A stretch of DNA of 64,000 bases, taken from assembly GCF_004770055.1 (NCBI RefSeq), contig NZ_RQEP01000010.1, positions 1-64,000 of the forward strand. The letters are read 5' to 3'. Shown here in pieces: positions 1 to 7,817 of this stretch. The stretch is from Leptospira semungkisensis (GTDB taxonomy: Bacteria > Spirochaetota > Leptospiria > Leptospirales > Leptospiraceae). Position numbers and translations under genes: made by a program. Under the pieces are notes generated by a model. That model did no database searches and was not told where the DNA came from. It saw only the letters and a program-made list of their open reading frames with translations. The stretch's first letter is position 1. Every line of letters begins with the position of its first letter.

Positions 1-215
1 AACCATATTAATTACGTCGCCCAACCCGTCAAATCTCTTTTGTATTATTTGATCCACTTTTTTTAACAATTTTTACGCCGAGTTTGCTCGCCAAGGCTTC
101 CGTTCTGCCGGTTTTTTATGATCCTCTGCTCTTCTTTTCTTCGATATGTCCGAATTCCAAAGCCAACGCCTATATTCAATAAGAGCCCTGTTCATAGAAC
201 GGAGAACAAAAATAC

Positions 216-401
216 ATGCACAAAATACATTATAAAATAATAATATATATTCATCTCATTTCAATCGGCTTATTCGTAAACTGCTCTCCAGGTTCGGGAA
301 ACGGACCTTTACTTTTCCCAAATGGATCCGGGTCCTCTTCTTCCTCTCATGATCAGATCAAAATCATACATCCTCATGTAGTAAATGGAACAAGACGATA
401 A
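216..401 (+). CDS. Small putative lipoprotein (61 aa)
   Basis: A short frame preceded by a GGAG about 12 bases before the ATG. The N-terminus has a basic start, a hydrophobic stretch and a lipobox-like LFVNC ending at Cys23, so the product would be a lipidated envelope peptide. The mature part is Gly/Ser/Pro-rich with a run of five serines, like the linker that follows the lipid anchor in many leptospiral lipoproteins, but no folded domain follows. It may be a genuine mini-lipoprotein or the stub of a larger gene. Nothing in the next 250 bases continues it in another frame. No function can be given. Confidence 0.45.
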   Translation: MHKIHYKIIIYIHLISIGLFVNCSPGSGNGPLLFPNGSGSSSSSHDQIKIIHPHVVNGTRR

Positions 402-420
402 TCCAATTCCGCATTAAAAG

Positions 421-545
421 TTTCGCTGCAAGCGGTTCGTTGCGGCAGAGATACGAAGGGCTTTAGTCCTGGCGAGGCCAGGATGAGCGCGGCTGCGCGA
501 ACCCGAAGTAGCTCGTTCTGAGCGAAGCGAAGAGCCGCCCAGTCT
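421..545. repeat. GC-rich intergenic element with three small hairpins
   Basis: This block is much richer in G and C than the flanking AT-rich spacers. It holds three consecutive small stem-loops: CCTGG/CCAGG at 468-482, GCGC/GCGC at 487-498 and GCTC/GAGC at 511-523. No frame of useful length crosses it. It resembles a dispersed intergenic repeat or the 3' structure of the small lipoprotein transcript. A related flavour of sequence recurs at 55849-55980. Confidence 0.4.
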
Positions 546-621
546 TCCCCTTAAGATTGATAGAACCATAGAAGTTCCGAGTGAAATTTAAATTTAGTCC
601 CGCTTTTTAGATTGATAAATC

Positions 622-633
622 TCGATATATCGA
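622..633. promoter_or_regulatory. Perfect 12-bp palindrome upstream of the ArsR-type regulator
   Basis: TCGATATATCGA lies 16 bases before the start codon at 649. A short AT-rich palindrome in that position is what an autoregulatory ArsR/SmtB operator looks like. The site is seen; its use as an operator is inferred. Confidence 0.35.
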
Positions 634-648
634 TTTTCAATAAGTAAA

Positions 649-954
649 ATGGATATTCTCAAAATAACAAAGGCGATCGGCAATGAGACTCGTTTGAATA
701 TTCTTGAATGGCTAAAGAGCCCGGAATCGAACTTTGGAGAACAGGAAATTGGAGATTTTCAAAAGGATGGAGTTTGCGTGACTCTCATCCAGGAAAAGAC
801 AGAGCTAGGGCAATCTACTATCTCCCATTATCTTTCGATTCTTTTGGGGGCGAATCTTCTAAAAGCCAAGCGAATCGGCCAATGGACTTTTTATAAACGA
901 AATGAAGAAACGATTCGAGCCTATTTGGAATCCTTGAAACAAAAAATCAGATAA
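649..954 (+). CDS. ArsR/SmtB-type winged-helix transcriptional regulator (101 aa)
   Basis: Single-domain DNA-binding repressor of the ArsR superfamily. The N-terminal helix carries the family signature of an IGNETRLNILEWL type (about residues 9-22). The recognition helix region is around QSTISHYLSILLGANLL (about 55-71), followed by the wing with RIGQWTFYKRNEE. The paired Cys ligands of metal-sensing members (ELCVC type) are missing: the only cysteine, in GVCVTLIQ, stands alone, so the signal is probably not a thiophilic metal. It lies 185 bases upstream of a luciferase-like oxidoreductase on the same strand, and palindromes precede both genes, which suggests local regulation. The ribosome binding site is weak. 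Confidence 0.8.
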   Translation: MDILKITKAIGNETRLNILEWLKSPESNFGEQEIGDFQKDGVCVTLIQEKTELGQSTISHYLSILLGANLLKAKRIGQWTFYKRNEETIRAYLESLKQKIR

Positions 955-1055
955 TAATATCAGGCCTGTTTCACAGGTGCAGGTATTCCATTTCCAAATA
1001 CCGAGCCAATCCCCTATTCAGAAAAATATTTTAGCAGTGAACATATCGACTTTTC

Positions 1056-1065
1056 TAGATATCTA
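1056..1065. promoter_or_regulatory. Palindrome upstream of the LLM oxidoreductase gene
   Basis: TAGATATCTA is a perfect 10-bp palindrome about 75 bases before the probable start at 1140. It is AT-rich like the one at 622-633, though not the same sequence. It is a possible second operator for the adjacent ArsR-type protein. Confidence 0.25.
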
Positions 1066-1139
1066 AATATTAGAATTGAGGATATAGGATGCTTACTGTA
1101 AAAACAGGCGATAGGGAAAAAAACAGAGGATACTCTTCC

Positions 1140-2051
1140 ATGTTTCAAAAAGGAAAACTGACCGTAGGTGTTTTTTTTCCGATAGAGGCTTTTGAAGGCG
1201 CAAGGCCTACGATGTCGAAGCAAATTGAATTAGCGCAAAGGGCTGAACAAGGAGGATTCTCCGCTTTATGGTTTAGGGATGTTCCTTTATTGGATCCTAC
1301 ATTCGGTGATATAGGACAGGTTTTTGATCCTTTTGTATATTTAGGATATATCGCCGCTCAAACTGAGTCCATCGCACTCGCAACAGGTTCGATCATATTG
1401 CCGATCAGACATCCAATTCATACTGCAAAGGCGGCCGCTTCGGTCGATCAGCTCAGCCAAGGAAGATTAGTTTTAGGAATCGCTTCTGGAGACAGACCTG
1501 TAGAATATCCACTTCTCGGTCTCAATTTTGAAAAAAGAGGCGAGATATTCAGAAATCATTTAGGTGATTTTAGAAAGTATTTGGAGAATGAATTTCCGGA
1601 AATTCAAACGGAATACGGCACAATAGCAAGTGTCGATTTAGTGCCGAAGCCTTTTGCAAAAGGCATTCCAACTTTAGTTACAGGGTTCAGTCAACAGTCT
1701 CTGAAATGGATCGCGGAGAATGCGGACGGCTGGATTTCTTATCCTAGATCGCTTGATCAGCAGCTGAAGATCGTTTCAAGCTGGAGAGATACTGTCGAAG
1801 AAGTTTGGGGAGATCGATTTCTTCCCTTTGCTCAGTCTTTGTATATCGACTTGCAAAGCCAACCGGATGCTCCTCCTAAAAATATTCATCTTGGCTTTAG
1901 TTCCGGTAGAAAATTTCTTACCGAAGTTTTGATCATTTTGAAAGATATTGGAGTCAATCACGTTGTATTAAATTTAAAATACGGCAGACGACCGGCTTCA
2001 GAAGTTTTAGAAGAATTAATTCAGTTCGTGCTCCCAGAACTCGGTCTGTAG
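1140..2051 (+). CDS. LLM-class (luciferase-like) flavin-dependent oxidoreductase
   Basis: Bacterial-luciferase-like TIM-barrel monooxygenase that would use reduced FMN or F420 on an unknown small substrate. The start at 1140 is preferred over the in-frame ATG at 1089 because AGAGGA sits about nine bases before it and the first beta strand (LTVGVFFPIEAF) follows directly. Family features include AEQGGFSALWFRD near residue 37, TGSIILPIRHP with VDQLSQGRLVLGIASGD in the first half, and AENADGWISYPR in the second half. Length (303 aa) fits the family. It is followed by a hairpin at 2111-2132. The neighbouring ArsR regulator suggests inducible expression. The substrate cannot be read from the sequence. 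Confidence 0.85.
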   Translation: MFQKGKLTVGVFFPIEAFEGARPTMSKQIELAQRAEQGGFSALWFRDVPLLDPTFGDIGQVFDPFVYLGYIAAQTESIALATGSIILPIRHPIHTAKAAASVDQLSQGRLVLGIASGDRPVEYPLLGLNFEKRGEIFRNHLGDFRKYLENEFPEIQTEYGTIASVDLVPKPFAKGIPTLVTGFSQQSLKWIAENADGWISYPRSLDQQLKIVSSWRDTVEEVWGDRFLPFAQSLYIDLQSQPDAPPKNIHLGFSSGRKFLTEVLIILKDIGVNHVVLNLKYGRRPASEVLEELIQFVLPELGL

Positions 2052-2110
2052 ACGAACATCCATTTTAGGAAAATACAAAGTACAACTAAATGTTGCAAAA
2101 AAGGATCAAG

Positions 2111-2140
2111 CCGGATCGAAATTTGGATCCGGATTTCTCT
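2111..2140 (+). terminator. Stem-loop after the LLM oxidoreductase gene
   Basis: CCGGATC and GATCCGG form a 7-bp stem around an 8-base loop, followed by a short T/C-rich tract. It is a plausible but weak rho-independent terminator. Confidence 0.45.
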
Positions 2141-2195
2141 TCCTACTTTTTCATCGTTCTTGCCAAGGAAATCAGATTCAATATCATAGAATTAC

Positions 2196-3200
2196 ATGAG
2201 TTCGTATTTTTCTCCGGGCAAGTCGGAGCAAAGCTCAAACTTTCCGAGCCTACCTAAAGCAAAGAAAGGCGCAAAAGCCTTGGTAGTAGCTGGCGGTGGA
2301 ATGAAAGGTTCTTTTGCAGGTGGCGCATTGTATGCGATTAACCAGGCTGTCCCTTCTACTTTTTTTGATCTGATCTTAGGTGTTTCTTCCGGCTCTTGTG
2401 CGGCGGCCTACTATACTACCGGCTACGAAGCGAGTCACGAAGAAGGATTAAGGATCTTGGATATTTGGAGAAAGGAGCTCACCGGTAATCAGCTGATCTC
2501 TTTTTTGAATCCTTTTAGAGGCAAAACTTTTCTAGACCAAGAGTATTTGATCGATTATTTGTTTGGGACCAAATACAGACTTCCTTCGGAGTATTTGGAA
2601 AAAAAAGAAACTTCTCCCTTGTATGTGGTGGTTACAAACCTTGCCAAGGCACGCGCAGAATACGTAAAGGCGACAGCGTCTAACGTATTAAATCTGCTTA
2701 AGGCCGCTACCTCTCTTCCGATCGCGACCAGAGGAAAATGGAAATTGGACGGTCAATACTATGGAGACGGAGGGATCTCGGATCCAATCCCTGTGGAATC
2801 TGTTATCCAAGCAGGCTACAAAGATATTACCGTTGTCTTAAATAGTCCGGAAGACGAGTTCTCCGATCCAATCCCCAGATTTCAAGGATGGCTCTCTTAT
2901 CCTTCCGACAAAAAGCTCTCTCACATGATCACCAAAGTGCATCATACCATGTACAATCGCGCGGTGCATATTCTACATTCCCCGCCAAAGGGTGTGAAGA
3001 TCCGAGTCATTTCTCCTGATGAATCGGAACTAAGCATGGTGACAACAAGTGCACGATTGCTGAATCGCTCCGTGACTAAAGGAATGGAAGCCGGCCAAAG
3101 ATTAGTAGCGAACCTACTCGGAGAAATGTCCGGGTTGAAAAACAAATCTAAACTGCTCAAGAAACTCTTCGTTCCTGTCATTCGTCCGGAGAAAAAATAA
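2196..3200 (+). CDS. Patatin-like phospholipase / lipid acyl hydrolase (334 aa)
   Basis: Cytoplasmic or membrane-associated lipid hydrolase with a Ser-Asp dyad. The glycine-rich oxyanion loop GGGMKG is at residues 33-38, the nucleophile elbow GVSSGS at 62-67 (Ser64), and the Asp of the DGG motif is near residue 191 (YYGDGGISDPIPV). These are the three diagnostic motifs of the patatin family, in order and at normal spacing. There is no signal peptide. The length matches the short bacterial members of the RssA type. The gene converges with the sigma-like gene on the other strand with only nine bases between stop codons. Substrate is unknown; lysophospholipids or phospholipids are typical for the family. 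Confidence 0.9.
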   Translation: MSSYFSPGKSEQSSNFPSLPKAKKGAKALVVAGGGMKGSFAGGALYAINQAVPSTFFDLILGVSSGSCAAAYYTTGYEASHEEGLRILDIWRKELTGNQLISFLNPFRGKTFLDQEYLIDYLFGTKYRLPSEYLEKKETSPLYVVVTNLAKARAEYVKATASNVLNLLKAATSLPIATRGKWKLDGQYYGDGGISDPIPVESVIQAGYKDITVVLNSPEDEFSDPIPRFQGWLSYPSDKKLSHMITKVHHTMYNRAVHILHSPPKGVKIRVISPDESELSMVTTSARLLNRSVTKGMEAGQRLVANLLGEMSGLKNKSKLLKKLFVPVIRPEKK

Positions 3201-3209
3201 AGAAACGAC

Positions 3210-4052
3210 TTAAGCTGCTTCTTTCCATCCAACTTTCTCCCAGCGATTCTTTTTAAGATTTGCGATGGTAGAATAGTACGAGGAACGCACCTTATGCTGG
3301 CTCATTCCCAAATAATATGCAATTTTTCTAAAGCTTTTTTCTTCAGGAACCGTGGAATGTCGATGGAACCAATTCTGTCTGGCTCCCTGCCATCTACTTC
3401 TATCCTTTGGTTGAGAAGTATGTAAAGACTGGAACAGTTTTTTGAGCTGGTCTTCTGCCTTTCTTTTTTTGATCCGATTTATGGTCTCTTCTTCCTGATC
3501 TAAGCGAAAATATTGTTTAATGTTCAATTCCAACGGTTTCAATCGTTGGCTTAATATTCTGAATTCGCGTAAGTTCGGAGGGATTCTATGCTTCATCTTG
3601 ATAATGAGAGAAGACAAAGGATCCAATCGATTCAGCGCATCTCTTACCATACTGGAAATTTCGTCCGATTCGTTCAGTATATCTGTCGTGAAATCGTAAT
3701 CGCTGGCTCTCGGAAATCGATCTGTATAAAACTCATCGGTTACTATCTCCATTCTTGCTCGGATTACGTTCTTTTTCCTTTGATTCAATATTAAATGTTT
3801 AATATATGCCGTTAAGAATGCCGGAAAGTTACAATACTTTCCCTCTTGATAGACTTTCATGATATGCTCCACATCATGGACCAACTTCAAAACGATCTCA
3901 GCGCAGGAATCATCGTCTAGATGATATTTTTTTTGAGAGAGAGTCCAAGCGAGTCCGGAGGCTTCTTTCAAAAAAAGATCCGAGTCCCCATTCCTAAAAT
4001 AGATCTCTAAGGAGGAAATCAGTCTCTCGTCTCGGTCCGGGTTTTTATACAT
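3210..4052 (-). CDS. Divergent RNA polymerase sigma-70-like protein (280 aa)
   Basis: The central part (roughly residues 75-130) resembles sigma region 2 in layout, with FPAFLTAYIKHLILNQRKK as a helix rich in aromatic and basic residues. The last 45 residues read as a helix-turn-helix of the region 4 kind (FRKIAYYLGMSQHKVRSSYYSTIANLKK). A stretch of about 100 residues between them, around 150-235, is basic and not recognisable. The protein is longer than an ordinary ECF sigma factor and lacks clear promoter-melting aromatic motifs, so it could be a lineage-specific sigma factor or another DNA-binding regulator. No anti-sigma gene lies next to it. The assignment is an inference from layout. 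Confidence 0.5.
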   Translation of the reverse strand: MYKNPDRDERLISSLEIYFRNGDSDLFLKEASGLAWTLSQKKYHLDDDSCAEIVLKLVHDVEHIMKVYQEGKYCNFPAFLTAYIKHLILNQRKKNVIRARMEIVTDEFYTDRFPRASDYDFTTDILNESDEISSMVRDALNRLDPLSSLIIKMKHRIPPNLREFRILSQRLKPLELNIKQYFRLDQEEETINRIKKRKAEDQLKKLFQSLHTSQPKDRSRWQGARQNWFHRHSTVPEEKSFRKIAYYLGMSQHKVRSSYYSTIANLKKNRWEKVGWKEAA

Positions 4053-4160
4053 AAGCCGGATTAAAAAATAGAGTTCCTACGTCACGAGTACTATTAAATC
4101 GGAATGAGGCGCATTATCCCTATAACCTTAAGGTAAGGCGTAATCATTTTGCATTTTTGA

Positions 4161-4961
4161 TCAATTCGCAATTCCCACATACAAGGAAGCTATATATCCT
4201 CCGTTGCTCGTATCTTCAATGACAGTGCAAAGTTCCTGACTCAAGTCGGCAGCCGAATTTCCAAGGATCGAATCCGCACAATTTCCGGACACGGAAGTAT
4301 TTTGTCCGTGGGTAGAATAAAGAGAAGTAGTATATACTGTTTTCGTAATATCTTCTGGAAAAGCTATTTGAGAAGTAGCCACGAGTCCGTTATTCAAATA
4401 GACTTGAAAATGAATATGAGTGATCCTACCGGAATACCAGCCGGGATATATCGTAGTAAAGGTCACCATTCCCGCACTATCAGTAAGTTGTATTCCTCTG
4501 CAAAAGGTATCTGCTGCATAATCCTTGGTTCCTAAGTATCCTGTCTCCTTATAACCGGAATAATAGCCATCCTTATCACAATGCCAAACATCCACTCTTG
4601 CATTTGTAATCGGGCTACAACTGTTGTTCACATTCTCTATCGTGAGCACTAATGTAAGAGGGATCCCCGTTTTTCCCTCTGTGATATCTTGCCGAAAGTA
4701 GGAAGAATTCGAACTCAGATCCAATGGATATGGTCCTTTCGTTTCTTCTGGAATAAGCGCGCAAGCCGGTGCAGAAGTGACGTCTGCAGAATTGCAGGTG
4801 CCTCCGATAATTCCCTCCAAAGGACCTAAAGGCCCAAGGATTCCGATCTTATTTTCACTTTCCTTTTTGCAGGCGATAGCGATACCGGAAGCCAAAGCCC
4901 CCGAGAAAAAAACCTTCTTTAAAAAATCCGCTCGTTTCAATATAGACCCCTCAAGCCGCAA
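4161..4961 (-). CDS. Exported intradiol ring-cleavage dioxygenase-like lipoprotein (266 aa)
   Basis: Non-haem Fe(III) dioxygenase fold of the protocatechuate 3,4-dioxygenase/catechol 1,2-dioxygenase kind. The four iron ligands can be placed by motif: Tyr134 (DKDGYYSG), Tyr176 (IYPGWY), His182 and His184 (RITHIHF), and GPYP near residue 76 is the usual N-terminal signature. The N-terminus has KRADFLKK, a near twin-arginine motif with one Arg replaced, then a hydrophobic segment ending AIAC at Cys31, so the product is probably a lipoprotein. Six further cysteines in the mature part suggest disulfides. A role in aromatic-compound oxidation outside the cytoplasm follows from the family; the substrate is unknown. 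Confidence 0.8.
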   Translation of the reverse strand: MRLEGSILKRADFLKKVFFSGALASGIAIACKKESENKIGILGPLGPLEGIIGGTCNSADVTSAPACALIPEETKGPYPLDLSSNSSYFRQDITEGKTGIPLTLVLTIENVNNSCSPITNARVDVWHCDKDGYYSGYKETGYLGTKDYAADTFCRGIQLTDSAGMVTFTTIYPGWYSGRITHIHFQVYLNNGLVATSQIAFPEDITKTVYTTSLYSTHGQNTSVSGNCADSILGNSAADLSQELCTVIEDTSNGGYIASLYVGIAN

Positions 4962-5194
4962 CCTTGTAATGGAGCGACTTCTTTAGATATTCCTTACGAT
5001 GATCTAAACCCGATGGATCCCGAATGTTCCCGAAAAATGAAAAACTCCGATAAAAAATTTCCGCGAAGTGCGATAGCTGAGAAAAGTAAAAATAAGGATC
5101 GATTGAAATTGAAACCAAAATCGATATGATTAGGTCTGAGTATTCAAATATGCGAAGGAGAGAAGCATACTCTTTTCGCAAAGAGGGGAACATT

Positions 5195-5578
5195 ATGAAT
5201 CTATTCATTAGATATTCGGCAATTACTTTATTATTTGCCGGATCGGTTTGGGCACAACCTGCTGGCGGCCCACCACCGGGAGAAGATAAATGCCGCACAG
5301 AAAGAGAAACCTATTGTAAAGGAATAAGACCTGGTCCTGAACTTCATCAATGTTTGAATGATAATGCATCTAAGCTATCTGCAACTTGCAAGGCTCACCT
5401 TGCAGAGATGAAAGAAAGACATGAAAAGTTTAAGGCTGCCTGTGCGGAAGATGAGGCCAAATACTGCAAGAACGTGGAACATGGACCGGCTCATATGAGA
5501 TGCCTAAGAGAGAACGAAAGCAAATTATCCGCTTCCTGCAAAGCGGCGCTTCCTCCACCTCCACCGGATCGCAGATAA
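5195..5578 (+). CDS. Secreted Cys-rich repeat protein (GLG1-like repeats, 127 aa)
   Basis: The ATG at 5195 is chosen because AGAGGGG precedes it by about seven bases and a clean signal peptide follows (MNLFIRYSAITLLFAGSVWA, cleavage after WA). The mature protein has two copies of a repeat of about 50 residues, with the pattern C, ten or so residues, C-K-near-G-P, C-L, then LSA-x-C. Each copy carries four cysteines, and the first extends to CKAHL, the second to CKAAL. This matches the cysteine-rich repeat first described in the Golgi protein GLG1 and known in many bacterial periplasmic proteins. The ends are Pro-rich. It is followed by a strong terminator. The molecular role is unknown. Confidence 0.75.
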   Translation: MNLFIRYSAITLLFAGSVWAQPAGGPPPGEDKCRTERETYCKGIRPGPELHQCLNDNASKLSATCKAHLAEMKERHEKFKAACAEDEAKYCKNVEHGPAHMRCLRENESKLSASCKAALPPPPPDRR

Positions 5579-5599
5579 ACTATCAGGTTTGTGCGAATG

Positions 5600-5623
5600 C
5601 CCCGATCTTAAATCGGGGTTTTC
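5600..5623 (+). terminator. Rho-independent terminator after the Cys-rich protein gene
   Basis: CCCCGAT and ATCGGGG pair around a 5-base loop and are followed by TTTTC. The stem is GC-rich and lies 22 bases past the stop codon. Confidence 0.75.
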
Positions 5624-5649
5624 ATTTCCAATTTGAACTGCTTTTACAG

Positions 5650-6213
5650 CTAGGCGGGTAAGATCCCAGGATCATATTCGTCTGAAGGAATAGGAGTGCA
5701 GCCGGGGAGTTTCGTCCAATCCGGCTCATCTCCTATATGTCTATAGGTATGGCTCCACAGGATCCTATCCTTCAAGACCAGAAAAGCTCCCGGCATCCTA
5801 AGAATATTCCGCCCTTGCGCTCCATAAAAATTTCCTTTTGCAAGAGCTCTTAAAGCACTCACCCAAACCTCTGGTCCCGCCAACTCTATCAGATTGCCTT
5901 CTGCAATTTTTAGTCCTTCATAGAGAGTCGCGTTTGGATCTGAAATAGCACTCGCTTCCGGCCAGAATCTGGTAAAGAATTCCTCACCTTCTCTTGGAGT
6001 ATCCGGATAAATAAATAATATAGGAGGAAAGGCACGCATCTCAGAACTAATCAGTCTCAGATCCTCAACTGTCTCTCTACAAAAAATACATCCTAAATGT
6101 CTCAGATAGATAAGTAAGCTAGGCTTCTGGGGAATATTATCTCCCAAAACCGTTCCGACTAGCCTTCTGCCTTTGATCGGATATTCCAAGACTTCTTTCG
6201 GTAGAAATTTCAT
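5650..6213 (-). CDS. Peroxiredoxin-like / SelL-type thiol oxidoreductase (187 aa)
   Basis: Thioredoxin-fold protein of the AhpC/TSA_2 (PRXL2/SelL) group. The redox motif is CxxC at Cys42 and Cys45 in the context YLRHLGCIFCRE, which is the hallmark of this group; in SelL the same positions are selenocysteines. A second strand-loop FIYPDTP and the late RMPGAFLVLKDRILWSH complete the fold. No signal peptide is visible, so it should act in the cytoplasm as a thiol reductase or peroxidase. It is separated by about 107 bases from the gene upstream on the same strand. The physiological substrate is unknown. Confidence 0.8.
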   Translation of the reverse strand: MKFLPKEVLEYPIKGRRLVGTVLGDNIPQKPSLLIYLRHLGCIFCRETVEDLRLISSEMRAFPPILFIYPDTPREGEEFFTRFWPEASAISDPNATLYEGLKIAEGNLIELAGPEVWVSALRALAKGNFYGAQGRNILRMPGAFLVLKDRILWSHTYRHIGDEPDWTKLPGCTPIPSDEYDPGILPA

Positions 6214-6320
6214 CTGAGTTGGAATCTATTCATTAGACAGATCTAAAAATCCGCCTTCTCCCACTTTCTAAGTGTTTTCTTTTCCAACAAATCGACGATT
6301 CATCAAGACATTTTCTTTGT

Positions 6321-7769
6321 TCAAAAAAAAGCAGGCTCGTAAGGAAGATCCGTTCCTATTAGTACTCTGGAATTGATCCTCGCTTTTCGATTCCAAATTG
6401 CCCAGCTCGCTCGATAAACAGGAGAACCCCAGACGGAGGGAAATAAATTTCCTTTTGCAGCTAATTCTGCCACCTGCCCTCTCCATTTCGAATACAGTCT
6501 GGAGGCATCTGCTAAGGCTTCTTCCGAAACAGGATCCAAGGAATGATTTCGAGGCTGAGAAAGAGTCCATTCTACTTTTTGAATATATTTTTCCTGTATT
6601 TCCTTCAACTCAGCGCTAAAGATAGGAACCGACTTTGCATAATTTCTAAGACAAAGTCTGTACAATATTTCATGATTCCACCAAATCGAAGCATCCGGAG
6701 TCGCTCCCGGTTGCACGATTTTTCCCTCCGTCATCGCCTTGCCCGGAATGGAGAATGGAATAAAAATCGAAATAGAAGGAATAGAAGCACCAGTCGCCCA
6801 AAATTGTGAGAAGGAAGGGTTTGGATCCAGTTCCGCCAAAAAAGACGCAGTTGTTTCATTCGGAGAAAAAGGACCTCCTGCATGCAAACAAACGGAACCC
6901 ATTCCTGCCTCGCTCGGAGAAAATCTTGGATCCTTAGAAGGAAATCCGCCGAGAGTCAGTTTCATAGGAGAACTTCCTGGTCCCCTTCCCTCCAATCTAA
7001 GGATCTGCATCGCCTCGGTGATCCCAAATCCGGATCGGAAAAATTCTCCTGCTTTAGAAGTGATCTCTCTACGTATTTTACATTTACTGAATGTAGTGTA
7101 AAGCGAATCGGAGAAGACTCCTTTAAAAGAGAATGTTTCTCCTTTTTTAAGCCAACCTTTCGCTCTTGCAAAATCGATCGCACCTGAATGCAATCCGTCG
7201 TAATTCGATTCCAATGTGAGACCATTTGAAATGGAATAGAAACCTTGGATCTTCTTCCAGGCCCAGAACTTGTCGGCAGTTTCTAATACGAACGCATCCT
7301 TTGCGTCCGCTATGAGAAAACTATTATGATAGAAGAAGTTTCGATTTGAATATCCACCGCAAGCATCTTGTCCGAATCTTTCCAGATACTCTATGATACA
7401 ATCCCTTGCTTCGGAAGCGGAGTCGGATCTTTCCAATGCGATCCGAAGAAGATCCATCCCGGTTAATCCGTTGTTCTTCTTTTCGATAGGAATGCGAGTG
7501 AATACTGCTTCGTTACCTATTGTAACTCCTTTTGAATTCGCTCCCATCTCAGCTCCCCACATGTGAAAAGGACGAGAGATCAATATCTCTCTGGATTTCT
7601 TGGCTTGGGGAATATCGATAAATGTAGCTCTTAAAAGATCTTCCTTATGATTTCTTTCGGGAAGTCGGACCAGACATTGAGCCTCGTTCGGCTCTCGATC
7701 CGAATTTTTGCCGAAGATCATTCTTCCGGAAGAAGTGAAATCAGGAGTGGCGACAAAGGTATCACACAT
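6321..7769 (-). CDS. Secernin-family (C69) peptidase (482 aa)
   Basis: N-terminal-nucleophile hydrolase of the dipeptidase C69/secernin family. The start at 7769 is preferred over an in-frame ATG 36 bases upstream because it gives MCDTFVATP: in this family removal of Met exposes Cys2 as the catalytic residue. Further family marks are MIFGKNSDREPNE (about residues 18-30), IGNEAVFTR, LVETADKFWAWK-like strands, the SISNGLTLESNYD segment and, near the middle, GSVCLHAGG. It is probably a cytoplasmic dipeptidase or amidohydrolase. The gene lies directly downstream of, and co-directional with, the SpoIIE phosphatase gene (about 48 bases apart). Confidence 0.85.
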   Translation of the reverse strand: MCDTFVATPDFTSSGRMIFGKNSDREPNEAQCLVRLPERNHKEDLLRATFIDIPQAKKSREILISRPFHMWGAEMGANSKGVTIGNEAVFTRIPIEKKNNGLTGMDLLRIALERSDSASEARDCIIEYLERFGQDACGGYSNRNFFYHNSFLIADAKDAFVLETADKFWAWKKIQGFYSISNGLTLESNYDGLHSGAIDFARAKGWLKKGETFSFKGVFSDSLYTTFSKCKIRREITSKAGEFFRSGFGITEAMQILRLEGRGPGSSPMKLTLGGFPSKDPRFSPSEAGMGSVCLHAGGPFSPNETTASFLAELDPNPSFSQFWATGASIPSISIFIPFSIPGKAMTEGKIVQPGATPDASIWWNHEILYRLCLRNYAKSVPIFSAELKEIQEKYIQKVEWTLSQPRNHSLDPVSEEALADASRLYSKWRGQVAELAAKGNLFPSVWGSPVYRASWAIWNRKARINSRVLIGTDLPYEPAFF

Positions 7770-7817
7770 AGGCGGGAATGCTACAAGCTTTCCCCAGAAG
7801 AGCAAGAGGTTTTTATA

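Noticed and set aside
1..66. Open plus-strand frame from the left edge ending in TAA
   Set aside because: Twenty-one codons are too few to tell the tail of an upstream gene from chance.
4951..5298. 115-residue minus-strand frame
   Set aside because: It overlaps the signal peptide of the Cys-rich protein and the start of the dioxygenase gene on the opposite strand and shows no domain or ribosome site. It is an antisense shadow.
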